This document shows, one piece after another, positions 1 through 5,999 of a stretch of DNA of 5,999 nucleotides. Under the pieces are notes generated by a model. The model made no database searches, had not been told where the DNA came from, and saw only the letters and a list, made by a program, of their open reading frames with translations. Origin of the DNA: an uncultured Eubacteriales bacterium (lineage in GTDB: Bacteria > Bacillota > Clostridia > Oscillospirales > Butyricicoccaceae); contig CAJUIK010000095.1 of assembly GCA_910585875.1 (NCBI GenBank), positions 1 to 5,999 on the forward strand, written 5' to 3'. The translations under genes were made by a program, and so were the position numbers. Within the stretch, counting starts at the first letter, position 1; the number at the start of each line of letters is the position of its first letter.

Positions 1-342
1 GAGCTGGTGCGGCGCGACCCAGATTTCGCCGTGGCGGCGGTGGATTATCACACCGTCTATTCCAATATGTATTTGGCCCGGCAGGCGCTGAACGCCCGCG
101 TGGACGTGGAGGCCAAAATCGCCGCTTTTCTCTATCTCTACGCCGCTGGGCAGGGGGGAGGCGGGGAAATCCCGCTGAGCCAGGGGGATACGGCTGCGGC
201 GCTGGGCGTCAGCCGGGTGCAGGTATCCCGGGCTTACCGGCGGCTGCGGGGATTGGGCGCCATAGCGCCCTATCGGAACGGCGTGAAAATTTTGGATATG
301 GAGCTGCTGAAAAGTCTCTGCGCCGGCGGGCTGGCAGATTGA
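1..342 (+). CDS. Crp/Fnr-family transcriptional regulator, C-terminal part (5' truncated by window edge)
   Basis: The reading frame is open from base 1 (Glu-Leu-Val-Arg...) and ends at TGA 340-342, so 113 residues of a longer protein are visible. The first ~40 residues resemble the long dimerisation helix that follows the cyclic-nucleotide-binding-like barrel. They lead into a winged helix-turn-helix: IPLSQGDTAAALGVSRVQVS carries the turn and recognition helix, followed by RAYRRLRGLGAI and a wing ending in GVKILDMELL. This matches the usual Crp/Fnr order, in which the IPLTQEELA-like helix, the GVSR motif and the 'I.D...L' tail are diagnostic. The sensor domain is outside the window, so the ligand (cyclic nucleotide, Fe-S, haem or other) cannot be told. 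The protein would bind DNA as a dimer. An internal GTG at position 7 is not a credible start because it would remove the whole sensor domain. The next gene begins 70 bp downstream on the same strand. Confidence 0.86.
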   Translation, partial: ELVRRDPDFAVAAVDYHTVYSNMYLARQALNARVDVEAKIAAFLYLYAAGQGGGGEIPLSQGDTAAALGVSRVQVSRAYRRLRGLGAIAPYRNGVKILDMELLKSLCAGGLAD

Positions 343-412
343 AGGGGCGGCCTAGGCGCTGTCGGCGCGGCGGGCTGGATGAAAAGGCTGGGAAAGGAAG
401 GCGATATAAACT

Positions 413-1258
413 ATGAACGACTATCAGAAACAATGCGTCCAGTTAAAAGAGGAGTACCGACAGACGGAGGGCTCGGCTGCCAGCGTCCAGGCCCTCTATG
501 AATACAAAGACCTGTTGGAACGCCGAATAGAAGAGGAGGCGAAATGGGCGCTGGTCGACGTCTGCGAGGCGCTGGAGCTCTATGAAACAGCCTATCAAAC
601 CCTGCGCCCCCTAGTCCGTCGGGAAGATAAACGGGCCCTGAAGCGGCTAGGAAAACTTCAGGGCCTGCGGGAGCGGGGAGATCGGTTTGCTTTGCGCCGC
701 CCAGAGCAGGGCGGGCAGAAGCCGGAGGGACTGCCTTTTTTCAAATATCATCCCGACCCGCTGGCAACAGGGGCCTTTACGCAAGCCGATCCGCCCAAAA
801 CCTGCCAGTGCTGCGGCAAATCTGCGCCGGTCTATTACGAAGGCCCTTTTTACAGCGTGGAGGACGTTTTCTGTCTCTGTCCAGATTGTATCGCCTCTGG
901 TCGAGCGGCCCGAAAATTCCAAGGGGAGTTTCAGGATTCCTGCTCTGTGGACGAGGGAGTTCAGGACCCAGCCAAGCTGGAAGAACTGATTTGCCGCACC
1001 CCCGGATACCGGGGATGGCAGCAGGAGCATTGGCGGGCTCACTGCGGAGACTACTGCGCTTTTCTGGGCTATGTAGGCTATCGGGAGCTGAAGCAGATGG
1101 GAATTGTGGAGCAGGTTCTGGAGGATTCTATCTGGGAGGAATGGGGCGAGTCGCCGGAGGAGCTGCTGCACGCTTTGGACAACGGCGGCAGCGTTCAAGG
1201 GTATCTGTTTCGCTGCCTGCATTGCGGCAAATATCTGCTTTGGATTGACTGTGATTGA
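413..1258 (+). CDS. CbrC (UPF0167) family cysteine-rich protein with N-terminal extension
   Basis: This is a 281-residue protein, probably cytoplasmic because no signal peptide or membrane segment is seen. Residues ~108-281 carry the CbrC/UPF0167 pattern: FFKYHPDPLATG, a CQCC cluster (C131, C133, C134), YSVEDVFCLCPDC (C154, C156, C159), the conserved FQGEFQD, then RTPGYRGWQQEHW and HCGDYCAFLGYVG. It closes with FRCLHCGKYLLWID (C268, C271). The paired cysteines suggest one or two zinc sites, which is an inference. E. coli CbrC belongs to the CreBC regulon and has been linked to colicin E2 tolerance, but its biochemical role is unknown. Residues 1-~100 are a charged helical region not found in the short E. 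coli protein (about 195 residues from memory). The start ATG 413 is preceded by GGAAAGGAAG (391-400) at a rather long 12-nt spacing. No convincing promoter or terminator was seen in the 70-bp gap upstream, so read-through from the Crp/Fnr gene is plausible. The family call is firm; the function is not known. Confidence 0.87.
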   Translation: MNDYQKQCVQLKEEYRQTEGSAASVQALYEYKDLLERRIEEEAKWALVDVCEALELYETAYQTLRPLVRREDKRALKRLGKLQGLRERGDRFALRRPEQGGQKPEGLPFFKYHPDPLATGAFTQADPPKTCQCCGKSAPVYYEGPFYSVEDVFCLCPDCIASGRAARKFQGEFQDSCSVDEGVQDPAKLEELICRTPGYRGWQQEHWRAHCGDYCAFLGYVGYRELKQMGIVEQVLEDSIWEEWGESPEELLHALDNGGSVQGYLFRCLHCGKYLLWIDCD

Positions 1259-1265
1259 TGGGCGC

Positions 1266-1294
1266 AAAAAACCGGAGGCCATCCTCCGGTTTTT
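1266..1294. terminator. bidirectional intrinsic terminator between convergent genes
   Basis: A perfect 7-bp GC-rich stem, CCGGAGG (1272-1278) with CCTCCGG (1283-1289), encloses a CCAT loop. It is flanked by six A's (1266-1271) and five T's (1290-1294), which extend the pairing by A-T pairs. On the plus strand the T-run follows the stem, 7 nt after the CbrC-like stop codon. On the minus strand the complement of the A-run gives six U's, and the structure starts 10 nt after the stop of the membrane-protein gene. It should therefore stop transcription from both sides. Confidence 0.92.
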
Positions 1295-1304
1295 CGTTGC
1301 TCGA

Positions 1305-2699
1305 TTACTCTTGCCGGCTGGAACCGGAAAAAACGCGATACGCATACTCTCCGTCCAAATCGGCGGTCTGCGCCTGTAGGGCGGATTGGACAGTGACAAA
1401 AGCGCTTTCCCTCAGCCAGCCGGATTTCAGCTGACGCTGCCGGGCCGTTTCAGCTGGATATTTCCAGCGCCGCTGGCAGGTGTAGTTGATCCAACTGTCG
1501 ATCAGCCAGCCCTCCTGCCGGGCTGAGATGGAATAACACAAATATCCCCGCCGGTTTTGCCCCTTTTGGGGCAGGGAAAACTCGGCGAATACATCGTCAG
1601 AAGGTTTGTCCCAAAATAAAGTCTGGCTTCGCACGGTTTCCATCTCCAAGGAGTAATAGGGAGCGGCCATGGTTTGCCCCGCCGAAGTTTCGTAAAGCAG
1701 CCGGCCCTGAAAATCCCCGGCCGTCTCCCAGCCCTCCAGCCGGGAAGCGGGCCAGAGGCGGATGGAGTCCGCACCCCAAAACCCTGGGTCGCTCTGCCAG
1801 AAAAAATGATGGAATATGATCCATTGCTGCGGTTCCCCAGTCAGGCGGACCGCCGCATGAGTCAGCAACAGGTCGTCTTCGCCGGGGGTCAGGGAATAGG
1901 GCTGGCTTTGGCAGATCACGTCTGCAGCGTCCCGACAGGCCAGAATCTGTCCCTCTTCCAAATCGGCCAGGATCTCTTCGGGAAATCCCAAGGCCAGCAG
2001 GTTTTGGGCCGCGGCTTGAGCTTCTGGAGAACGGGAAGCCTGCCAGGGCGTCCATTCCATGGGAAATTGGGCGGAGAAAAAAGTCAGGCAGGCGACGCAG
2101 GCCGATAGACCGCCAGACAGTAGCAGAACCAGTAGCCATCCGGGCGTCCGGCTGGGAGCAGGGAAGAACGGATATTCCGCTTGATCCAGGGCTTTGGCCA
2201 GTCGGTTCAGCTTGATTAAAATCCATAGAAAAGCCGCCGGCATCGCCCAGACCAATATGCCTTGATAGCGGGAAAGGGCCAGGAGGCTCATCAGCCCATA
2301 CCAAGATAGCAGAGAGCCGGCGGCGCCGGCTTTGGGAGGCAGATTAGCCTTGGCCAAGACGGACCGCAGCCCGACCCACAGGCAGGCCAATCGGGCCAGG
2401 CTCGCCGCCAGGGCCAGCCCCGTCGTCCAGGGAGATTGATTCAGCGGCTGCCAATCCAAGCGGGCGTCTGCAATCAGGCGAAGAAACAGGATGGCGGCGG
2501 ACAAAACGGACAGCAGCCAAGCCCCTTGGAACCAGCCGTTTTCACGCCGCAGAGCCCGGAAGCCCAACAGAAGCAGCAGAGCGCCCGCCAAAGGGAAAAG
2601 CAGGTCCAGGGCCAAGCCTTGAAATCGGGGGATAATTGTCGTCAAAACCAACCCCCATATAAGGGGCTGAAATGCTTTTTGCCAGTTTTGTTTCCGCAT
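1305..2699 (-). CDS. Polytopic membrane protein with large C-terminal extracytoplasmic domain, unknown function
   Basis: I do not recognise a named family for this 464-residue protein. The first ~210 residues are strongly hydrophobic with about seven likely membrane segments (roughly 11-27, 29-47, 57-77, 91-112, 126-144, 145-163, 187-209). Basic connectors after residues 47 and 163 (RALRREN, KLNRLAK) suggest cytoplasmic loops. With N-in topology the last ~250 residues lie outside the membrane. That part is soluble-looking and rich in Trp, Tyr and Gln. It contains GFPEEILADLEEGQIL (238-252), several Trp-rich stretches such as WIIFHHFFWQSDPGFWGADS, and a C-terminal DSWINYTCQRRWKYP (401-415). 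No catalytic motif was identified. ATG 2697-2699 is preceded on its strand by AGGAGG (2707-2712) at 7-nt spacing, which fixes the start. A strong sigma-A-type promoter lies just upstream. The gene is monocistronic: divergent from polA and ended by the shared terminator. A membrane sensor or envelope role is possible but speculative. Confidence 0.87.
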   Translation of the reverse strand: MRKQNWQKAFQPLIWGLVLTTIIPRFQGLALDLLFPLAGALLLLLGFRALRRENGWFQGAWLLSVLSAAILFLRLIADARLDWQPLNQSPWTTGLALAASLARLACLWVGLRSVLAKANLPPKAGAAGSLLSWYGLMSLLALSRYQGILVWAMPAAFLWILIKLNRLAKALDQAEYPFFPAPSRTPGWLLVLLLSGGLSACVACLTFFSAQFPMEWTPWQASRSPEAQAAAQNLLALGFPEEILADLEEGQILACRDAADVICQSQPYSLTPGEDDLLLTHAAVRLTGEPQQWIIFHHFFWQSDPGFWGADSIRLWPASRLEGWETAGDFQGRLLYETSAGQTMAAPYYSLEMETVRSQTLFWDKPSDDVFAEFSLPQKGQNRRGYLCYSISARQEGWLIDSWINYTCQRRWKYPAETARQRQLKSGWLRESAFVTVQSALQAQTADLDGEYAYRVFSGSSRQE

Positions 2700-2706
2700 C
2701 AGGCCG

Positions 2707-2712
2707 CCTCCT
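2707..2712 (-). promoter_or_regulatory. Shine-Dalgarno site of the membrane-protein gene
   Basis: Read on the minus strand this is AGGAGG, a perfect anti-16S match, ending 7 nt before ATG 2699-2697. It supports that start codon. Confidence 0.85.
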
Positions 2713-2742
2713 CGCTCTCGTTATCGCAGTATCTTATTGCCG

Positions 2743-2771
2743 ACTATATCATAGAGGGAGGAAATTGTCAA
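2743..2771 (-). promoter_or_regulatory. Sigma-A-type promoter for the membrane-protein gene
   Basis: On the minus strand there is a -35 TTGACA (2771-2766, 6/6 consensus), a 17-bp spacer and a -10 TATAGT (2748-2743, 5/6 match to TATAAT). Transcription would begin near 2736, giving a leader of about 37 nt before ATG 2699 that contains the AGGAGG ribosome site. The near-perfect boxes suggest strong, possibly constitutive expression. No obvious operator overlaps it. Confidence 0.82.
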
Positions 2772-2850
2772 AAAAGCCTCTGCCGACGGCGAAGGAGGGG
2801 GAGCGCGGCGCAAATTTCCATGCACAATTGAAGATTTTGCGGGGAAACCC

Positions 2851-2879
2851 TTGCAATTAGGGACAAAAACGAAGATAAT
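2851..2879 (+). promoter_or_regulatory. Probable sigma-A-type promoter for polA
   Basis: A -35-like TTGCAA (2851-2856, 4/6 match) is separated by 17 bp from a -10 GATAAT (2874-2879, 5/6 match). Transcription would start near 2886, giving a leader of about 46 nt before ATG 2932. It lies ~80 bp from the oppositely directed promoter of the membrane-protein gene. The weaker -35 box fits modest housekeeping expression. Assignment is by sequence match and position only. Confidence 0.65.
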
Positions 2880-2920
2880 AAGAAGGAAAACAAAAGGCGG
2901 GAGCGCCGCCTGGGAGAAAT

Positions 2921-2924
2921 GGAG
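2921..2924 (+). promoter_or_regulatory. Shine-Dalgarno site deciding the polA start
   Basis: GGAG lies 7 nt before ATG 2932 and supports this codon over the in-frame TTG at 2851, which has no ribosome site at a usable distance and sits inside the predicted -35 box. Confidence 0.75.
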
Positions 2925-2931
2925 AACGCAT

Positions 2932-5568
2932 ATGAAACTGATGGCCATCGACGGCAACAGCCTGATCAACCGGGCCTTTTACGCGGTGCGGCTGTTGACC
3001 AAAAAGGACGGGCTGTATACCAACGCCATTTATGGGTTTATCAATATGCTGCTTAAGCTGCTGGAGGAGGAAAAGCCGGAAAAGGTCTGCGTCTGCTTTG
3101 ATATGCGGGCCAAGACCTTCCGCCATCTCCGGTATGAGGGATACAAGGCCCAGCGCAAAGCTATGCCCGAAGAGCTGGCTTGTCAGATGCCGGTGATCAA
3201 GGAAATCCTGGACAAAATGGGCGTGGCTCGAATGGAAACCGAAGGATATGAGGCCGACGACCTGTTGGGCTCCCTGGCTCGGCGCAGCCGAGAAGCGGGA
3301 GAGGATTGCGTTATCGTCACTGGCGACCGAGACAGCCTGCAATATATCGACCAGGGGGCCGTAGTCAAGCTGGTTATCACCAAGATGGGCCAGACGACCT
3401 ATCAGGATTATACGGCGGAGGTCTTTGCCCAGCAATATCAGGGCCTGACGCCGGATAAGATTGTGGACCTCAAGGCCCTGATGGGAGATAAATCCGACAA
3501 TATCCCCGGCGTGCCGGGGGTCGGCGAAAAGACCGCTATGGGTTTGCTGACTGCTTTTGGTTCGCTGGAAGGGATTTATCAAAATCTGGACAGCGAAACG
3601 ATCACCAAAGCCCAGCGCAAAAAGCTGGAGGAGGGGCGGGAAAGCGCCCGGCTCAGCTATGAGCTGGCCTTGGGCGTCACAGACGCGCCCCTGCCTTTGG
3701 AGCAGGACCAGTTGGCCCGCCGGCCTGCCGACGAGGCCGGGCTTTATCAGATGTTCTCCATGCTGGAGTTCCATTCGCTCATCAAGCGGCTGGGCCTTTC
3801 TGCCGGCCAGGAACAAAGCGCCGCCCAGATGGAATTTTCCTGCCAATATGAAGCGGTTCCAGAGCTGAAAGCGCTGAGGGAAAAGATTCGGCAGGCGAAA
3901 GAGGTCTTTTGCGCTGCGCCGCCCTCTTTGCAAGCCTGCGCGGTGGGCATAGAGGGCAGAGTCTGGGCTCTATGGGCTGGGGACTACGCCCCGGCGGACT
4001 ATCGGGCGTTTCTCCAAGCCTTGTTCGGGCCCGAAACGCCCAAGATCATCCACGACGCCAAAAGCCTGTTTACCCCCTTGCTTTATCGGGAAATTCAGCC
4101 CGGCGGGCTGGTTTGCGACACGGCCGTTGGCTGCTATCTGCTGAGCCCTGGGGAAAACGGCTATCGCCTGGAACAATGCGCTCAAACCTATCTGGGCGCC
4201 CAACTGCGCCCGGAAGAGGATTTTTCCGGGGAGCAGGCTTTTTCTCCACTATCCCAGTCCCAGGAGGCTTTGCAGACTTTGGCCCAATACTGTCGGGCCT
4301 TGGAGGCTCTGTATCGGCAAATCCTCCCCAGGATTGAAAAAGACGGCATGAAACCGCTGATGGAGCAGGTGGAGCTGCCTTTGATCTCTGTGCTGGCCCA
4401 TATGGAAAGGGAAGGCTTTGCCTTGGACGCCCGGCGGCTGACGGAATTCGGCAACAGCCTGACGGGGCGCATCGAGGAGATTACCCAGGAAATCTATCGG
4501 TTGGCCGGCCAGCAGTTCAACGTCAACTCCACCCAGCAGCTGGGGGCGATTCTCTTTGAAAAACTGGGGTTGAAAGCCGTCAAAAAAACCAAAAAGGGTT
4601 ATTCCACCGATATTGAAGTGCTGGAAAAACTGCAAGGCCAACATCCGATTATCCAGGAAATCATCGATTATCGCAAGCTGGCCAAGCTGAAGTCCACCTA
4701 TGCGGACAGTCTGGTCAGCTTAGCTGCTCAAGACGGCCGCATCCACACCACCTTTCAGCAGACCATCGCCGCCACAGGGCGGCTGAGCAGCGTCGACCCT
4801 AATTTGCAAAATATCCCTGTCCGGCAGCAGCTGGGGGCGGAGATCCGGCGGTGTTTTGTGCCTCGTCCCGGCTGGCGGCTCATCGACGCGGATTATTCTC
4901 AGATTGAATTGCGCATCCTGGCCCATATCGCCGACGATCCCATCATGAAGCAGGCTTTTGACCAGGGGGAGGACGTTCACACCGTCACCGCTTCCCAGGT
5001 TTTCGGCGTGCCGCCGGAGTTTGTGACTCCTCAGATGCGCAGCCATGCCAAAGCGGTGAATTTCGGCATTGTTTACGGCATTTCCGCCTTTTCTCTGTCG
5101 GAGGATATTCATATTTCTCCCAAGGAGGCCCAAGGATATATCGACAGCTATTTGGAAAAATACGCCGGCGTGGCCCGGTATATGACGGAGATCAAGGAAA
5201 AGGCCAAAAAAGACGGTTATGTGGCCACGCTTTGGGGACGCCGGCGCTATTTGCCGGAATTGAAATCCAAAAATTTTAACATCCGCTCCTTTGGCGAGCG
5301 TGTGGCGCTGAACACCCCCATTCAAGGCACGGCGGCGGACATCATCAAAGCCGCCATGGTAGCCGTTTACCGTCGGCTGGAGCGGGAGGGTCTACAAGCC
5401 AGATTGCTGCTCCAGGTCCACGACGAGCTGATCATCGAAGCGCCGCCGGAGGAGACGGAGCAGGTGAAGGCGCTGCTGACAGAGGAGATGGAAAACGCCT
5501 TCCCCCTGTCCGTGCGGCTGCAAACGGATGTAAGCGAAGGGGAAAACTGGTATGAAGCGAAAAAATAA
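2932..5568 (+). CDS. polA: DNA polymerase I (5'-nuclease active, proofreading domain degenerate)
   Basis: This is a full-length 878-residue family A polymerase that removes RNA primers and fills gaps in Okazaki-fragment processing and excision repair, in the cytoplasm. Residues 1-~290 are the 5'-3' nuclease: D7 in MKLMAIDGNS, EADD 107-110, TGDRDS 130-135 and GDKSDNIPGVPGVGEKT 185-201, with metal-binding Asp residues intact. Residues ~300-490 align with the 3'-5' exonuclease domain but the catalytic set is broken: the DxE of Exo I is absent (region ~325-340 reads VFCAAPPSLQACAVG). The Exo II Asp survives as D396 (VCDT), while Exo III has Y453 followed by Leu457 where YxxxD is expected. Residues ~500-878 are the polymerase: motif A DYSQIE (D654, E659), motif B with R703, K707, F711 and Y715, and motif C VHDE (H830, D831, E832). 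ATG 2932 gives the typical PolA N-terminus; an in-frame TTG at 2851 would add 27 atypical residues. The phosphatase gene overlaps its 3' end. Confidence 0.98.
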   Translation: MKLMAIDGNSLINRAFYAVRLLTKKDGLYTNAIYGFINMLLKLLEEEKPEKVCVCFDMRAKTFRHLRYEGYKAQRKAMPEELACQMPVIKEILDKMGVARMETEGYEADDLLGSLARRSREAGEDCVIVTGDRDSLQYIDQGAVVKLVITKMGQTTYQDYTAEVFAQQYQGLTPDKIVDLKALMGDKSDNIPGVPGVGEKTAMGLLTAFGSLEGIYQNLDSETITKAQRKKLEEGRESARLSYELALGVTDAPLPLEQDQLARRPADEAGLYQMFSMLEFHSLIKRLGLSAGQEQSAAQMEFSCQYEAVPELKALREKIRQAKEVFCAAPPSLQACAVGIEGRVWALWAGDYAPADYRAFLQALFGPETPKIIHDAKSLFTPLLYREIQPGGLVCDTAVGCYLLSPGENGYRLEQCAQTYLGAQLRPEEDFSGEQAFSPLSQSQEALQTLAQYCRALEALYRQILPRIEKDGMKPLMEQVELPLISVLAHMEREGFALDARRLTEFGNSLTGRIEEITQEIYRLAGQQFNVNSTQQLGAILFEKLGLKAVKKTKKGYSTDIEVLEKLQGQHPIIQEIIDYRKLAKLKSTYADSLVSLAAQDGRIHTTFQQTIAATGRLSSVDPNLQNIPVRQQLGAEIRRCFVPRPGWRLIDADYSQIELRILAHIADDPIMKQAFDQGEDVHTVTASQVFGVPPEFVTPQMRSHAKAVNFGIVYGISAFSLSEDIHISPKEAQGYIDSYLEKYAGVARYMTEIKEKAKKDGYVATLWGRRRYLPELKSKNFNIRSFGERVALNTPIQGTAADIIKAAMVAVYRRLEREGLQARLLLQVHDELIIEAPPEETEQVKALLTEEMENAFPLSVRLQTDVSEGENWYEAKK
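5536..5542 (+). promoter_or_regulatory. Ribosome binding site of the phosphatase gene, inside polA
   Basis: GAAGGGG lies within the last codons of polA and ends 9 nt before ATG 5552. It supports a start that overlaps the polA end rather than a later one, and makes translational coupling likely. Confidence 0.7.
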
Positions 5569-5999
5569 CAGGATTTTATTTATTTGCACGGGCAATACCT
5601 GCCGGAGCCCTTTTGCCCAAGCGGTTTTCAACACTCAGGCGCAGGCCAGAGGGCTGAGCTGTCGGGCGGAATCCTGCGGTCTGGCGGCCGGGGCTGGACA
5701 TCCCCCCTTTCAAGAGGGGATAGAAGCGGCGGCTCGATTGGGCTATCAGATAGAAGGGATGCGTTCCCGTCCCTGTTCCCCATATCTGCTGGAACAGGCG
5801 GACGAGATTTACGTCATGAGCCCCAGCCATTTGGCGGCTCTAAATGTAGCCGGGCCGGAAATCGCCGGCAAAGCCCGTCTGCTGTCGGAATCGGGGATTC
5901 CGGATCCCTTTGGCGGCGGGTCTCGGGCCTATGACGCGGCTTACGCCGCCATTGAACAGGCAGTCAAAGCCCTGCTGGACAGGCTGGAGGGGGAAAGGC
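5552..5999 (+). CDS. Low-molecular-weight protein-tyrosine phosphatase (3' end beyond window)
   Basis: The frame from ATG 5552 stays open to the window end, giving 149 codons without a stop, close to the full length of this family (roughly 140-160 residues). The N-terminus RILFICTGNTCRSPFAQAVF contains the phosphate-binding P-loop C-x5-R-S: nucleophile C12, R18, S19, and a second Cys at C17. The general-acid motif appears as IPDPFGG (D118-P119-F120), and the mid-region YVMSPSHLAAL fits the fold. The family hydrolyses phosphotyrosine, or phosphoarginine in the YwlE branch of Firmicutes, in the cytoplasm. Thr13 after the nucleophile resembles the YwlE type, which makes a phosphoarginine phosphatase possible but unproven. 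A related arsenate-reductase fold is less likely given the P-loop and DP motif. The gene overlaps polA by 17 nt in another frame, so it is probably co-transcribed and translationally coupled. rpiB often neighbours ywlE in Firmicutes and could lie downstream. Confidence 0.93.
   Translation, partial: MKRKNNRILFICTGNTCRSPFAQAVFNTQAQARGLSCRAESCGLAAGAGHPPFQEGIEAAARLGYQIEGMRSRPCSPYLLEQADEIYVMSPSHLAALNVAGPEIAGKARLLSESGIPDPFGGGSRAYDAAYAAIEQAVKALLDRLEGER

Noticed and set aside
343..412. GC-rich gap between the Crp/Fnr and CbrC-like genes, searched for a terminator or promoter
   Set aside because: Only short self-complementary bits (GCCTAGGC, GCGC...GCGC) without a T-run were found, and no -35/-10 pair at proper spacing.
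647..1399. Open frame of 250 codons on the minus strand opposite the CbrC-like gene
   Set aside because: It spans the terminator and overlaps both convergent genes. The plus-strand frame has clear family motifs, so this is a shadow.
2097..2108. Lipobox-like LSAC (residues 198-201) after a hydrophobic stretch in the membrane protein
   Set aside because: It lies inside the seventh membrane segment of a protein whose start is fixed by a good ribosome site, not at an N-terminal signal peptide, so lipidation is unlikely.
2212..2225. FNR-box-like TTGAT-N4-ATCCA
   Set aside because: It is one base off the palindrome and lies within the coding sequence of the membrane-protein gene, far from any promoter, so it is probably chance.
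2837..2856. Imperfect hairpin TTGC-GGG-loop-CCC-TT-GCAA overlapping the polA -35 box
   Set aside because: The arms are only 4 and 3 bp with a bulge. This is too weak to call an operator, though its position next to the promoter was noted.
2896..2910. GGCGG-GAGCG-CCGCC hairpin in the polA leader
   Set aside because: The stem is only 5 bp, there is no U-run, and it does not sequester the GGAG site. It is not enough to call an attenuator or riboswitch.
2857..3933. Long open frame (358 codons) on the minus strand opposite polA
   Set aside because: It is antisense to conserved 5'-nuclease codons of polA and its translation shows no recognisable motif. The open frame is explained by GC-rich codon bias.
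5584..5934. Plus-strand frame of 116 codons after polA
   Set aside because: It overlaps the LMW-PTP frame, starts at a TTG with no ribosome site and has no coherent motif. The frame from 5552 contains the P-loop and acid motif.

Overview
The window looks like a chromosomal housekeeping stretch from a GC-rich Firmicute, most likely a member of the Clostridia. The evidence is a DNA polymerase I with a decayed proofreading domain, as in Bacillus/Geobacillus and Clostridia enzymes. Strong Shine-Dalgarno sites, sigma-A-type promoters and the 7-TM protein style also fit. The sequence is GC-rich by eye, with many CGG, GGC and CTG codons. The taxonomic call is an inference and no finer rank is supported.

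Layout from left to right: (1) the 3' end of a Crp/Fnr-family regulator (+, cut by the left edge); (2) a CbrC/UPF0167-family cysteine-rich protein (+) with an N-terminal helical extension; (3) a bidirectional intrinsic terminator at 1266-1294; (4) a convergent membrane-protein gene of unknown function (-, 1305-2699); (5) a 232-bp divergent intergenic region with a near-consensus promoter for the membrane protein and a weaker one for polA; (6) polA (+, true start 2932, 878 aa); (7) a low-molecular-weight protein-tyrosine phosphatase (+, from 5552), which overlaps the polA end by 17 nt and runs off the right edge without a stop codon.

There are three transcription units. The regulator and CbrC-like gene may be co-transcribed, since the gap is 70 bp and no clear promoter or terminator was seen in it. 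The membrane protein gene is monocistronic. polA and the phosphatase gene form an operon with probable translational coupling. No functional link between the three units is evident. I saw no mobile element, CRISPR array, tRNA, rRNA or phage signature, and no strong sign of an undescribed system. The least explained items are the extracytoplasmic domain of the membrane protein and the N-terminal extension of the CbrC-like protein.
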